Assembly (NCBI RefSeq): GCF_024139115.2
Contig: NW_026943182.1
Coordinates: forward strand, 260,203 to 324,202
Reading direction: 5' to 3'
Length of the DNA stretch: 64,000 bases
DNA from: Armigeres subalbatus
Taxonomy: Eukaryota; Arthropoda; Insecta; Diptera; Culicidae
Numbering within the stretch: position 1 is the stretch's first letter; every line of letters starts with the position of its first letter. The notes below the pieces were generated by a model. That model ran no database searches. It was not told the DNA's origin and was given only the letters and a program-made list of their open reading frames with translations. The position numbers and the translations under genes are program-made. Shown piece after piece: positions 22,473-32,579 of this stretch.

Positions 22473-23385
22473 GGTTCAAATACGTTTTGACGATACTGTG
22501 CTTCCATAACAACGTTGAAGGAAACATAATTGTTGCAGCCCAAACCAAAATAACCGATAGCTCATCGATCGGAAACCGTGCGTGAGTGACCAGACCAGTG
22601 TCGGGAAATGTACAGTAAAACACTGTGATTATGTGAATGTTTACATTTTATTCGGTCAAATTTCACGCACCGCTCAAACCGAAACAGTTTTCCAAAAAAA
22701 ATGTACGCCTCATTGTGACATTTTTTTTACCGGTGAGGCAAACTGTTTGTATGTTCCTGCCTGCTGCTGCGTGAGAGTCGAGCCGTCGGTACAGTCAGCA
22801 GATTTTTTGTTTCGGTTCGTGCGCAGCGCAAACAAAACAGAATCGAGTTTAATTGCCTGTGGCGCAAAGCCTAGAAAGAATGCTAGCCGTTGGTACTAAT
22901 TCATTAGTTCTAGTCTCTAAAATGAGCAAGGAGTAAAGAAATAATCATTTACCACAAAAAACGGTCATACGTCGTGAAATGAGCGTACCGAAACATTAAT
23001 TGTGGGGAGAGAAAATAATAAAATCATGTGCTGACTGTCGTCTGCTTGGTCGTGGCTGCTGCTGCGGCTGCCGTGTTTTTGTTTTTCTTTTACTTCGTGG
23101 CAGATTGAATGATAAAAAGAAATGTCAACCGTTCCCGTCCCTGGACCAGACATGATCCACATTCAAAATGTTGTACTTCATCCTTCGAATCATTACAAGC
23201 CATGGAAACAAATTTATCGAATTTGTATCGAAGTGCGAACAAAACAGAATCGGATAGGCAGAACCCACCGAGAATTAATGATAAAGCATTTTGTTCTCAC
23301 TCATTTTGTATTGGGGACCATATTTTTTTTTTTCGCACAGCAGTCCAAAAAAAATTTAAACACAAACACAAACGAATTTCTCATT
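22473..23385. other. Unassigned DNA
   Basis: No gene supported. The phrase GTGCGCAGCGCAAACAAAAC near 22820 recurs weakly near 23230 (GTGCGAACAAAACAGAATCG), hinting at an old duplication. The open frames at 22582-22899 and 23122-23445 have no recognisable motifs. Confidence 0.35.
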
Positions 23386-23541
23386 GGGGCCGTACACAAA
23401 CAACGTAAGCATTTTTCTGGGTTTTTCAACCCTCCTCCCATGTAAGATTTTTCACATACAAATCATTTTTTATTTATATGGAACGTAAGAAAATGGCAGA
23501 CCCCCCTCCCCATAAGTGATTACGTAATTAGTGTTCAACCC
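23386..23541. mobile_element. Harbinger-like MITE, degenerate copy
   Basis: This is a relative of 23707-23859 with damaged ends. It begins GGGGCCGTACAC and shares the CATTTTTCTGGGTTTT and TTTTTTATTTATATGG interior. The right end is weak, ATTACGTAATTAGTGTTCAA then CCC. Confidence 0.62.
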
Positions 23542-23706
23542 TTTGGGTATAGCGGTTTTCTGCATAACGTTCTGTATTAAATTCTTCAAGATCTGAATGA
23601 GTATCATAGTTCTTCATCGTAAGTAATGTAACCTACGAGTTACAATTAACTCGTTTTGTTTAGTCTTGTCGCCGAGTGTATTTTGGGTAGTTTGTGTGTC
23701 GCGTTA

Positions 23707-23859
23707 GGGGCCGTACACTTATTACGTAGGCAATTTTTCTGGGTTTTCCCCCCATGTAACATTTTTTCCATACAAAATATTTTTTATTTATATGGCGCCT
23801 AAGATATTAACAGACCCCCCCTCCCCCCATAACTGCTTACGTAATATGTGTACGGCCCC
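23707..23859. mobile_element. PIF/Harbinger-like MITE, 153 bp
   Basis: Inverted ends GGGGCCGTACAC (23707-23718) and GTGTACGGCCCC (23848-23859) extend inward over a TATTACGTA-type arm. The flanks on both sides are TTA (23704-23706 and 23860-23862), the 3-bp duplication typical of PIF/Harbinger elements. No coding capacity. Confidence 0.82.
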
Positions 23860-24787
23860 TTATCTGGCTACCCACTATGCTTTTGTTTTTGTTTTAATGG
23901 CAACATGCACCACCACTGTGGATTTGTAAATATTTTAATTCGTTTATTTTTCAATTAAAGTTTGTTTAGATTTTCTTGTTTAGCGTTTTGTTTTGTTGCT
24001 TATAAATTAGTGTCCGTTAAGTTAGATTTTAGAATTAAGTTAGCGCCAGAGCTCCTCCCGTAGACTTAAAAGCGACATCAACAAAAGCAGCATAACAGTC
24101 GAGCACGGTGGCAGGAGCGATGGCGATTATTTGTTTTGGTCTGGACGATGACGTGAAAACCAGAGGAAATTGACGAACCGTGAACTAGATCGGACGTTGT
24201 TTTTGATCCGCTGCGATTCCGGAGAAGTTAGTGCCGTTTTTGGGTGTGCGATCTTCCCATCGACGTGTGTTCCGCTGGATGAAAAATTCCCACCTTCATC
24301 GGGTGGACAGTTCCGTGATTCCCGGGGAAAAAGTGCCGGTTCGTGTACTTGTGCAGTGTAGTGCAAGGGTGTTGGATCGCCGCCATAGTGGGAAGCTAAT
24401 CGTGAATGAGAAATTCGCTTCCCGGCGGCCCAGTCCATAAGCATCCATAAACACTCGCCATTCTCGCTACGGACGTTCAGCCGAATGAGTATATCTCACG
24501 TCCGTAGCTAATTGCCAAGGAGAACGAAGACAGACGCGTTAAAAGGGGTTTACCGTCTGTAGTAGTGTACCGTGGTCACTACTGGGACTGCTTACGGGGA
24601 GTAGGTAGGTCCGGTGTATTTACACACCAGTGTCGCTAGGGGATCCGACAAAGGAGCTTGCTCTTCCCCCTAGCTAATAGTTAAGGACGGCTGCCGTGGC
24701 AGTCTGTAAAGCCCGAGAGTGAGAAAGTGAAGAAGGAGAAGAAGAAGAACCGAAGAAGAAAGGACGGAAGAAGAAAGCGAGAGACCA
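23860..24787 (+). other. Unassigned block resembling an LTR or 5' leader
   Basis: A TATAAATTAG stretch at about 24001-24010 is followed by several hundred bases of GC-richer, non-repetitive sequence ending in a purine-rich GAAGAAG region at about 24730-24770. The block seems to resume at 26424 after the TIR element 24788-26423. The layout would fit a solo LTR, the leader of a retroelement, or a host 5' UTR. No paired LTR, primer-binding site or protein match is evident. Confidence 0.3.
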
Positions 24788-25519
24788 CCCAAGAAACAAT
24801 TCAGAGCCATAAATCAACAAGCTTGTTGAACATTTGTTGTATAGAAGCGATGGTAGTTGAACAATAAAGCATGTTTAAGAAGTTGTTTAATAAATGTTAT
24901 ACTGATTGAAATCACTGCATCAGTTCCCTGTTTTGTTGTTATTTGAATAAAGCATCGAATAAAAGTTTAACAAATGTTCCCCTAAAATTTCCCTGGCAGG
25001 GTGAAGTACAGTTGTATTATTCACTATAAATATTCTTTATTCCACCAAAATAAATCCTATTTTGTGTAATCAAGTTGATATTGAATAACATGTTCATGTG
25101 ATGCTTAATAATATTTGTTAGAATTTGTTATTCAACAGCGCTGCCGAAGTTGTACAATTCAATGAAGTAATGTGTCCTATATTAGATTGTAAGCTTTTGA
25201 ACCAAACATGTTGATTAATTGTGAAATAAGTTTACTGTATGATAACTGTTAAAATAACTTATTTATTTATAGTGATGTTCTTTCAAATGTTGTTCAACAC
25301 AACAAAATGGCTATTGATTCATTATTATTGACAAAATCAATTATGTCGTATCTGGCTGTGCGGATGTCACTGTGCACGTTTTCAACAATATTGTTGTCAT
25401 GTACATTCTATTTTATAAACATGTTCAAATGTTGTTTATTCAATGTTTGTGCAATAAATTGTTCAATTTGGTATTAAATAATTTATAACTACATTTAACA
25501 TGGTCGATTTATATGACCT

Positions 25520-25600
25520 TGCATGGAGCAGCGGAAGAGCAGGCGGATGTCAATCGAAGGGTCCTGGGTTCGAGCCTCACATCGTTCGAGATTGTGATAG
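25520..25600 (+). other. tRNA-like fragment with B-box sequence
   Basis: GGGTTCGAGCCTC (25567-25579) matches a pol III B box and a weak A-box-like GAAGAGCAGGC lies about 30 bp upstream. No paired acceptor stem was found, so a functional tRNA is unlikely. A SINE head remnant inside the AT-rich element is the better reading. Confidence 0.35.
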
Positions 25601-26051
25601 CTGTAGTAATGGCTAGTTTATGTAAAAAAACGATAGTCGATAGTTCATGAAAGCCATAAAATAATATCAAGATAAAAATTATCCGTAAGAATTAGTCCTC
25701 TTTTAACATTTTTACAAAAAAATGTTTGTTGTGGAAACTTGTAATAAGCTTTATTCGAGATATTCCTTACAACAATTGAGATGTATTATAGCCACCAAAA
25801 CCAACCTTATTTCTCAAACTAATGTTGAATAATAGTTTCCTCCAATCTTCTATATTACACAATCAACAGTATATCAAACAGCCTTATTTGTAAAACATTG
25901 AACAAACGCTTTATTAGTTTGGGTAATACGCTTTGTAGTAACAAGCGTTGAATTAATGTTGTTGTAGCTCTTTTATTGTTTTTGCAGTTGAGCCACCGAG
26001 GCAAGGTGATAGCTTAAACATTTATTTTAACATGCTTATAGAGCTACTGTT

Positions 26052-26282
26052 CTCGGGTACTTATTCAAAAGGACGTATGTGATTTTGTAAACAAAGATTC
26101 CAACGTTGATTTGTCCAATCTGATGGCTCTCCCACGCAAACCGACACCAATAACAGGTAGCCGAAGGCTTCCCCTACCTGTATGTAGTGATGGTTTGCGT
26201 GGGAGTGCTATCAGATTGGACAAATTGACGTTTGAATCTTTGTTTACAAAATCACATACGTCCTTTTGAATAAGTACCCGAG
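26052..26282. mobile_element. Hairpin MITE with about 88-bp arms and TGTT flanks
   Basis: The left arm starts CTCGGGTACTTATTCAAAAG and the right arm ends CTTTTGAATAAGTACCCGAG. The arms are nearly perfectly complementary for about 88 bp around a loop of about 50 bp. TGTT occurs directly on both sides (26048-26051 and 26283-26286), consistent with a 4-bp TSD. It is nested in the 24788-26423 element, so it is younger than that insertion. Confidence 0.87.
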
Positions 26283-26423
26283 TGTTGTTGAATAGATTCT
26301 CCATTTTTGGGCGATCAAGGTTGGTATAGTAGTATCAAATGCAATAAATCAATCATAATTAAACATACAGCTGAATAGCGTAGCTGTAAGAGACATTTAT
26401 TCAAACAACAATTGTTTCTTGGG

Positions 26424-27961
26424 CAGTTAGCCAGCCGCTTCCGTGCTACCTTCGACGAAGGGGCCCCAACGAGAGCAGTGAGTCGACCAGTGCCGTAGTA
26501 AGGGAGGAGACAGAAGGTCAGATAGAATATAAGGTTTTTTTAATTTGGAATATTTCTTCTTTTTGCTCATTTTGTCCATCCAAAATCCGAAAGGAAGTGG
26601 GAGTACCCTGCTCTAGGCCACCCTGCCGGGGTGAATTGTATGAGAGGAAGCTCAGGGCTTTCAGTAATGCCGTCCAACTGCAATTCACTGTTTTTTATGT
26701 TTCTCCATACATTTTTGCATATAAACTTCCAATGAGTTTAGCACCGCCCAAACGTTGACCGATTCGGCTGAAATTTTGTCCAGAGCATCAGGGCATCTAA
26801 TAGAATCGAATAAAAAGTTTTTCCCATATTAATTTGAGCCACCCTAATATAGATTTAGATTCAAAATTCAGTAAATCAGACACCGTGCACCTGAGCGATA
26901 TGAGTCTTCAGATAAAGTTGCGAGTAAAGGAGTAGCATTGGCAATACGGAGATGGCAAGTTCAGTTCTCGTTCCGGTGAAAAACATTCCCGACCAACTGG
27001 GTCGTATTGCATTGTGTATCCATTGTACATGCCATTAATGTTTGGAAAATCTCAAAATTCATTTACGATTCAAATCAATCGTGAGTCAAAACGCACACAA
27101 CTTATTTCCTAAAAACTCATGCATATGAGTTGAATCATCGTAGGCGTTTTTGTGTTCTACATTGTTTAAAACATTAACGTTCATCGCATAAAATTTATCA
27201 ATATTTGAAGGCTCCTGCGCTTGGGGACTCGATGATTGAGATTTTTGAATGATTTTACCCTGATTTTACTAACATTGGTTACCACATACTCATGCAATGG
27301 CGGGCTAGAAAAGATTTCAATTGACAACTGAGAAAATGGAATACAAAATTGAAAAGCAGGCCAAGCTCCAGTTTGAATATAAAAATATCTGTTTAGCAAA
27401 TAGTTGCACACATTACTTCCCTCCCCTCGGATATGTTACCTTGAGGCGATGGGTGGGCTTACGTCATTAGCACTGATATGGCAACAAAAGACATATCCTG
27501 TCGTGGTGGTATCACATGTTGACTATTTTTGTTCAATGCCGCGTCACAATTTGGCATTGACGCACTGATTTTACGGATGTGCATGTGAACCAACGGACAT
27601 CGTGTCTTGGAGCTTGGAATAGTAATGCAGTGAGGTGGGCCTCTTCCTCAGTAATAATGAAGTGAGATCTCCCCCTTTTTTGCAATACTTTTCTGATGTG
27701 TTTTTTGATGATGATGAGTCGTAGCTACGCTTGAATCTAGCTAGATAGGTATATATAGAGAAAATGTAATCAAGTTTATCGACATTAATAGGAAATTGAC
27801 ATTAATAGGATTCACTGAGTAGAAGTTTTTTTTTTTCAAAACTAGGAGCGTGGCGTCTCTCTTATTTTGTTATGTCTCAAATTAAAGAGCCATAATATAA
27901 AATACCACACATGGCAAATATGGTATACAAACAATCTAATAATGGCTTCACTCTCGATAAA
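26424..27961. other. Unassigned DNA
   Basis: The left edge (26424-26530) may continue the block ending at 24787. A degenerate SINE-like phrase with a possible B box lies near 26960-26980 (GTTCAGTTCTC). No gene or clear TIR element was found in the remainder. Confidence 0.35.
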
Positions 27962-28181
27962 TTTCACTCCTGAGGAATCCAAGTTCCAAAGTGCTCGCGT
28001 TTTCGGGGACACACCACTCGATTCAGAGGCGGCGCACAACTGTCATTTTTGTTGATTTAGCTTTGCTGCGTCGCAGCATGCATGAAATAATAAAAATGAC
28101 AGTTGTGCGTTGCTTCTGTATCGAGTGGTGTGGTCCCGAAAACGCGAGCAGTTTCAAACTTGGATTCCGTCAGGAGCGACC
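27962..28181. mobile_element. TTAA-flanked hairpin MITE, copy 1
   Basis: The 220-bp palindrome has arms of about 90 bp containing GTGCTCGCGTTTTCGGGG and CGCACAACTGTCATTTTT. Two intact copies at 33829-34049 and 61863-62083 define the family and its TTAA target. Here the right TTAA is present (28182-28185) while the left end is mutated. The TTAA target is the hallmark of piggyBac-type elements, though the GGTCACTCC terminus is not a classic piggyBac end. Confidence 0.87.
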
Positions 28182-28326
28182 TTAACTTTTCAAAAGGACC
28201 TAAGTAACATTTTTTTCATTAATTAATTTGAGTACTGCAATAAAAAGCTCTCATGTTGTTCTGTTGATTGCGCTATTCAAATTAATTCATGAAAAAAATG
28301 TTACTTAGGTCTCTTTGAAAAGTTAA
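28182..28326. mobile_element. Palindromic element abutting the TTAA MITE
   Basis: TTAACTTTTCAAAAGGACCT at the left is mirrored by AGGTCTCTTTGAAAAGTTAA at the right, with arms continuing through AAGTAACATTTTTTTCATTA for about 50 bp. It shares the TTAA at 28182 with its neighbour, so either it served as target or the two are parts of one composite. Confidence 0.75.
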
Positions 28327-28704
28327 GCGAGATTTAGTGGTCTTAATGAATATAGTAAATTTAAACAAGTATACATTAAACGATTACAATACATGGCATG
28401 TTAATTAAAATGATATTGTTAACTGTATTACCAAGTTCTCAACTGAAAAATAAATCAAAACTGTTCAGATTTAGACAAAAAAAACTCCGTAACGAGACGA
28501 GCCAGCCTCGGGCTGAAAGTCTCGATAATAAAGACAAAAAAAAACTCAACTATTCAAGATAGTCAAGATTTCTATTCCATTCTAGGATTCTAGCCATGGC
28601 ATAGAGCCTGCTCTTTGCATCACATAGTCAAGAAACGTACCATGCTATGCATTCCAAAGGCAATTCGATAGATATTTACTCGAAGAAAATTTTGAAAAGT
28701 AGGG

Positions 28705-28892
28705 TTAAGGCAGGTATTTTCGTCTTTTCGTCATAGTCTCGAAAACCAATAAAAGAGAAACTTTTTTGACAAGCTCATCCGTATCAAATCGTAAGCTCAG
28801 GAGATACGTTCTGCTATATTGGAGTTCTAGCAAAAGGACGTTCCTTTCGATGTTTTTAGCCCCTATGACGATGGACGGAAATACCTGCCGTG
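28705..28892. mobile_element. Possible MITE, TIR AGGCAGGTATTT
   Basis: AAGGCAGGTATTTTCGTC (from about 28707) is inverted relative to GACGGAAATACCTGCC (to about 28889), and GTCATAG / CTATGAC pairs further in. Length is about 188 bp. TSD not clear. Confidence 0.55.
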
Positions 28893-29727
28893 TCCCTATT
28901 TGAATTTCTTCCTAATCCATTTTTCCCAATTTCGATTAAATTTGCGAATGGATCTCTGTTGCAGTATTGTTCATTAAACTAAAATTTCAAAAGAGAAAAG
29001 CGATTAATAACTTAACAGTTTTTTTTTTTGAAATATTCAAAAAGGAGGACATTTAAGTGCAAAAGGAGGACTTCTGATTTTTAATGAAAAAGGAGGACAT
29101 GTCCTCCTTTAGGATACCATATGGTCACCCTAGTCACACATCAGTAAAGTTGAATGATATATTTCTTAGAAAGTCTATGCGGAAACCGCGTAAGTTCATT
29201 CATTATTGGCTGAGATACATCGAAAATAAGAAAAGGGAATCAAGTCTCCCCAGTCTTCCCTATGATTGATATATGTTGGTACATGACAATGATATTTAAA
29301 TAGATCAAAAATTTTATTCATGCATCATAGCTGTGTGTGTTATAGTTTTCACGAGAAAATGCGAAAAATACAAAACGAAAAGCGAACAACCAAAACATAA
29401 ACAAAAACCCATGCACCTAAAAATAGCCGGTCAAACTCAGTGCACCAACGCAACACTAAAAGCTCAACGAATCAAAAGACTTTTCCGCTTTTTTCGGCTC
29501 ATCGTCGGCCACCCATTTGAGAAGCGCACGGCGCACGCCACAAAACGACCAATCCCACCATACACCACCACCCATCAAGAACTGCTAGAGTTTCTATCGG
29601 AAAACGCCACCTAGTGGTCTCTAGGCGAAGTTTTTGATTCGAGCAGCTTGAAATACTGCCAAACGAAGTGAAAACAGTGTCAGTGTGTGGAAAAGCAAAC
29701 TGAGCGATGAATCGCCTATACAATATT
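28893..29727. other. Unassigned DNA with AAAGGAGGAC repeats
   Basis: AAAGGAGGAC or close variants occur at about 29040, 29059 and 29090, followed by its inverse GTCCTCCTTT at 29100 and ATATGGTCACCCTAG. This looks like one terminus of a DNA transposon but no partner end was found. The less AT-rich frame at 29333-29614 has no recognised domain. Confidence 0.4.
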
Positions 29728-29945
29728 TCTCGCATGATTTTTGAAAACGTCGTAAGTCCAAATGAGAGACTCTCTTTCATTACGCTCTCTTTTGCTAATA
29801 TCTAGGCTAGACAAAGCTATTTTCTTCAGATCGGTGCTGGAAAATCCAATGTTAATGTTAGTATGGCTTTGTAATAATTGAAAGAGAAAGTAAACAAAGA
29901 GAGCCTCTCTTTTGAACTTACGACGTTTTCAAAAATCACGCGAGA
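29728..29945. mobile_element. MITE with inverted ends TCTCGCATGATTTTTGAAAA
   Basis: TCTCGCATGATTTTTGAAAA then CGTCGTAAGT on the left is mirrored by ACTTACGACG then TTTTCAAAAATCACGCGAGA on the right. Arms continue through GAGAGACTCTCTTT-like sequence. About 218 bp, non-coding. Confidence 0.72.
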
Positions 29946-30589
29946 TTTATTTTATTCTGTTTCACTTGCATTTTGTTGAATAGCTCGACGATTTCTCTAC
30001 GCGGCTCTTTCGATTCGACGACAATGTTCGAGCCATGCTGTAGATAACAATCAACTTTGATTGGACTTCCAAAATGAAACGTTTGTTGGGGGGAAAAATG
30101 GCCGGGATAAAGGTGGATCAGTGCTATGATTTTATGTAAATATGCTAGGGTTATCGCTCCTGGACTTCATATCATAGTTCCTATATTCATCCCATGAAAA
30201 ACCAAGCAAATAATTTTCGGCTGAATTATTAGGAGCTGATTTGTGTATTTTTGGGTTTATTGATCTAACCGCATCAGCCGAAACCCATATAAAAGTTCAT
30301 TTAATCATCATACAATGTTCTGTGAAATTGTTCTGTAGCATACCAACTGCCCTTTTTGCAATTCTGAGGTCAATCGAGCAATCAGAACCAATTTCCAGAT
30401 CGAATTAGTGACGGAGGTGTTTTTTCCTATACATTTTGGCTGAAATCCCCATACAAACTTCAAATCAAATGCGCCAGCTTATGCAACAAGCGATTGTGCT
30501 GAAATTTTCAGAGATTGATTTTCTCACCCAAAAACACAATCCTGGGGGGTGCCCCGTGGAATTAGACAACTTTTTGTTTCCTGGGCCAG

Positions 30590-30593
<4 letters not shown>
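29946..30593. other. Unassigned DNA
   Basis: No feature supported. The phrase TTTTGGCTGAAATCCCCATA near 30440 resembles one near 26770 (CGATTCGGCTGAAATTTTG), suggesting another uncharacterised repeat. Confidence 0.35.

Positions 30594-30672
<79 letters not shown>
30594..30672. repeat. (TA)n microsatellite
   Basis: A run of about 79 bp of uninterrupted TA dinucleotides. It marks the left edge of the Helentron-like repeat copy that follows. The other copy, near 51720, also begins with TA repeats, so the tract belongs to that element's end. Confidence 0.95.
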
Positions 30673-30676
<4 letters not shown>

Positions 30677-31852
30677 AATCTATGTATGTATGTTCGCTAA
30701 CTACTTCTGAATCACTTGGCCGATTTCAACCAAATTTTGTACACACATTCACTACGAGGAGGCGATCATAAGAGAGGGGATTTGGGAAAGGGGGGGGGGG
30801 AGGGGTCTGGAGGGAGGATGTTTTGTTCAGATAACGGGCAATTAAAAGTAAATTATGAACCCCTGTACCGATTTCAACCAAATTTGGTACACACATTCTA
30901 TATCATAAGGAAAAGATAACAAAGGGGGTGGGATGGTCATTGGGAAAAAGTGGAGGAGATAGGGGAAGGTGTTGTCTTTGGAAAACAAGCTACTTAGTGT
31001 TACTCCCAGCACCCAGGACCGATTTCAATCAAATTTTGTACACATTTTCGCTATGAGGAGCCGATCGTATGGGAGGGTAATTTGGACAAGGGGGGAGGGG
31101 ATTGGAGGGAGGGGTATTGTTCAGAAAACGGGCAATTTAGTGTAACTTCTGAACCCCTGTACCGATTTCAACCAAATTTGGTACACACATTCTCTATCAC
31201 AAGGAGAAGATAACAAAGGGGGTGAAATGGTCATTGAGAAAAAAGGAGGGTAAGAAGGAAGGGGTTATCTTTAGAAAACGAGCAATTTAGTGTAACTCCC
31301 AACCTCCAGAACCAATTCCAACCAGATTAAATGATTTATTCATTTTTGACAATGATGACTGATAATGATTAACGATTAAATTCATTTTTGACAATGATTA
31401 ACGATTATGAATCGTGATTAAATGTTGACACACTATGTGTATGACTAATGATTAACGATCGAAATGATTATGAATGATCAAATTGAATGATTTGCATAGT
31501 GATCAATAACCCAAGTACCGTGGACCCCCGGTAATATGACCGCTTTTAATCTGAACACTTTTTAATTTGAACCCCGTTGGTTTGAACATCGTTCAAATTA
31601 AAAATGGTTCAAACGTCATTTAGCACGTGGAGTCGAGAGAAGAAAAATGAAACATCGTGAAACGGAACGCAGAATCAAAACAAACCAACATAAAGAACGG
31701 CTGGACACCAGTTTTTCTGATGCAAATAGAGTAACCAGAAGTTCAAATTAAAAATGAACCCCGTTAATTTGAATGAGGTACCGTTCAAATTATCGGGGGT
31801 CCACGGTAACATTTCAAGTTTTATTCTGGCTCTAGGAGTACATACAGCTAGT
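30673..31852 (+). mobile_element. Helentron-like repeat with tandem units, copy 1
   Basis: After the TA tract come tandem units of about 145-150 bp, each containing CCGATTTCAACCAAATTTTG or a close variant (near 30720, 30869, 31018 and 31158) and a G-rich segment. A region rich in ATGATTAACGATTA words follows. The right end, GAGTACATACAGCTAGTA (to 31852), corresponds to GGTACATAAAGCTAGTA in copy 2, where a CCGGGTA motif precedes it. Tandem units plus a GC-rich 3' end finishing in CTAGT resemble Helentron-type elements. That assignment is tentative. It is interrupted by the MITE 31518-31806. Confidence 0.5.
31518..31806. mobile_element. TA-flanked MITE, TIR CCGTGGACCCCCG (copy 2)
   Basis: This 289-bp copy of the 2517-2789 family has TIR CCGTGGACCCCCG / CGGGGGTCCACGG and flanking TA at 31516-31517 and 31807-31808. 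The equivalent position in the Helentron-like copy at 53094 reads GAGTAACC with no insertion, confirming the TA target. Confidence 0.92.
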
Positions 31853-31859
31853 AAAAAAT

Positions 31860-32030
31860 AAATATTAAAATGAAAAAAAATAATAAAAAAACTCCTCGGA
31901 TTTGTTAAAGAAAATCTTCAAAATTAACCGATTTTTTTTTATTGCCCCATAAAATATTATTTTTGGGCAAAAAATCTGAGGGGGGGGGGGGCATAATTGT
32001 TTTTAAATATTTGTATCGGCCTAATTGTAA
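31860..32030. repeat. Dispersed repeat matching 20560-20770
   Basis: It shares ACTCCTCGGATTTGTTAA, a G run after AAAATCTGAG (12 G at 31980-31991) and TTTAAATATTTGTATCGGCC with the earlier locus. Identity is unknown. Confidence 0.5.
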
Positions 32031-32302
32031 TTTGCTTATTTGTGATGTGTTTGTGTCCGGTAGCCGTTTATTTATGTGACTGGTGCTCCGGAAAATGGCG
32101 ACTGCGGTTTGGCTATTTCCGAATCGTTCTCGTAAGTAAGTTAATTTTCTTTGTTTACAGCACCAGGGCTGTTAAAGAAATTTATTACAGTGCTCGTAAA
32201 TATCGTTTCATCATAAATCTTTTATGCGTTGACTTTTCTTGATCAATGGATCATGTACGGATTAGTGCCAATGTTTGTGTTTGTTAATTTCATATATTGG
32301 TA

Positions 32303-32577
32303 CACCCAACCGGCGGTTGTCAGATTTTCTAACAATCCTGTATAAGAATATAACAAAACCTGTATAAGAACTGGGCATATACGAAATTGTTAGATTCTTA
32401 TACAAAAAAAATGTAAGCTCTCAAACAAATATTGTTAGAAAAGCTCACAAAATTGTTAGATTCTTATACAATACTTGTAACAATTTCGCATATGCCCAAT
32501 TCTTATACAGGTTTTGGTAGATTCTTATACAGAATTGTTAGAAAATTCAACATCCGCCGGTTGGGTGTATAATGCAT
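32303..32577. mobile_element. TA-flanked MITE, TIR CACCCAACCGGCGG
   Basis: Ends CACCCAACCGGCGG (32303) and CCGCCGGTTGGGTG (32577) are inverted and flanked by TA (32301-32302 and 32578-32579). Arms of about 90 bp include CTGTATAAGAA / TTCTTATACAG repeats. The TA target suggests a Tc1/mariner-type mobiliser. The flanking host sequence is itself duplicated (see findings). Confidence 0.87.
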
Positions 32578-32579
32578 TG

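Larger units (their letters stand above)
24788..26423. mobile_element. 1.6 kb TIR element, CCCAAGAAACAATT ends
   Basis: CCCAAGAAACAATT (24788-24801) is mirrored by AATTGTTTCTTGGG (26410-26423). The AT-rich interior repeats phrases such as GTTGAACAT, TTGTTCAA and ACAATTGT in both orientations. It has no open frame of note and contains the hairpin MITE 26052-26282. No TSD is certain. The terminal CCCAA resembles the ends at 34165 and 38823. Confidence 0.65.
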
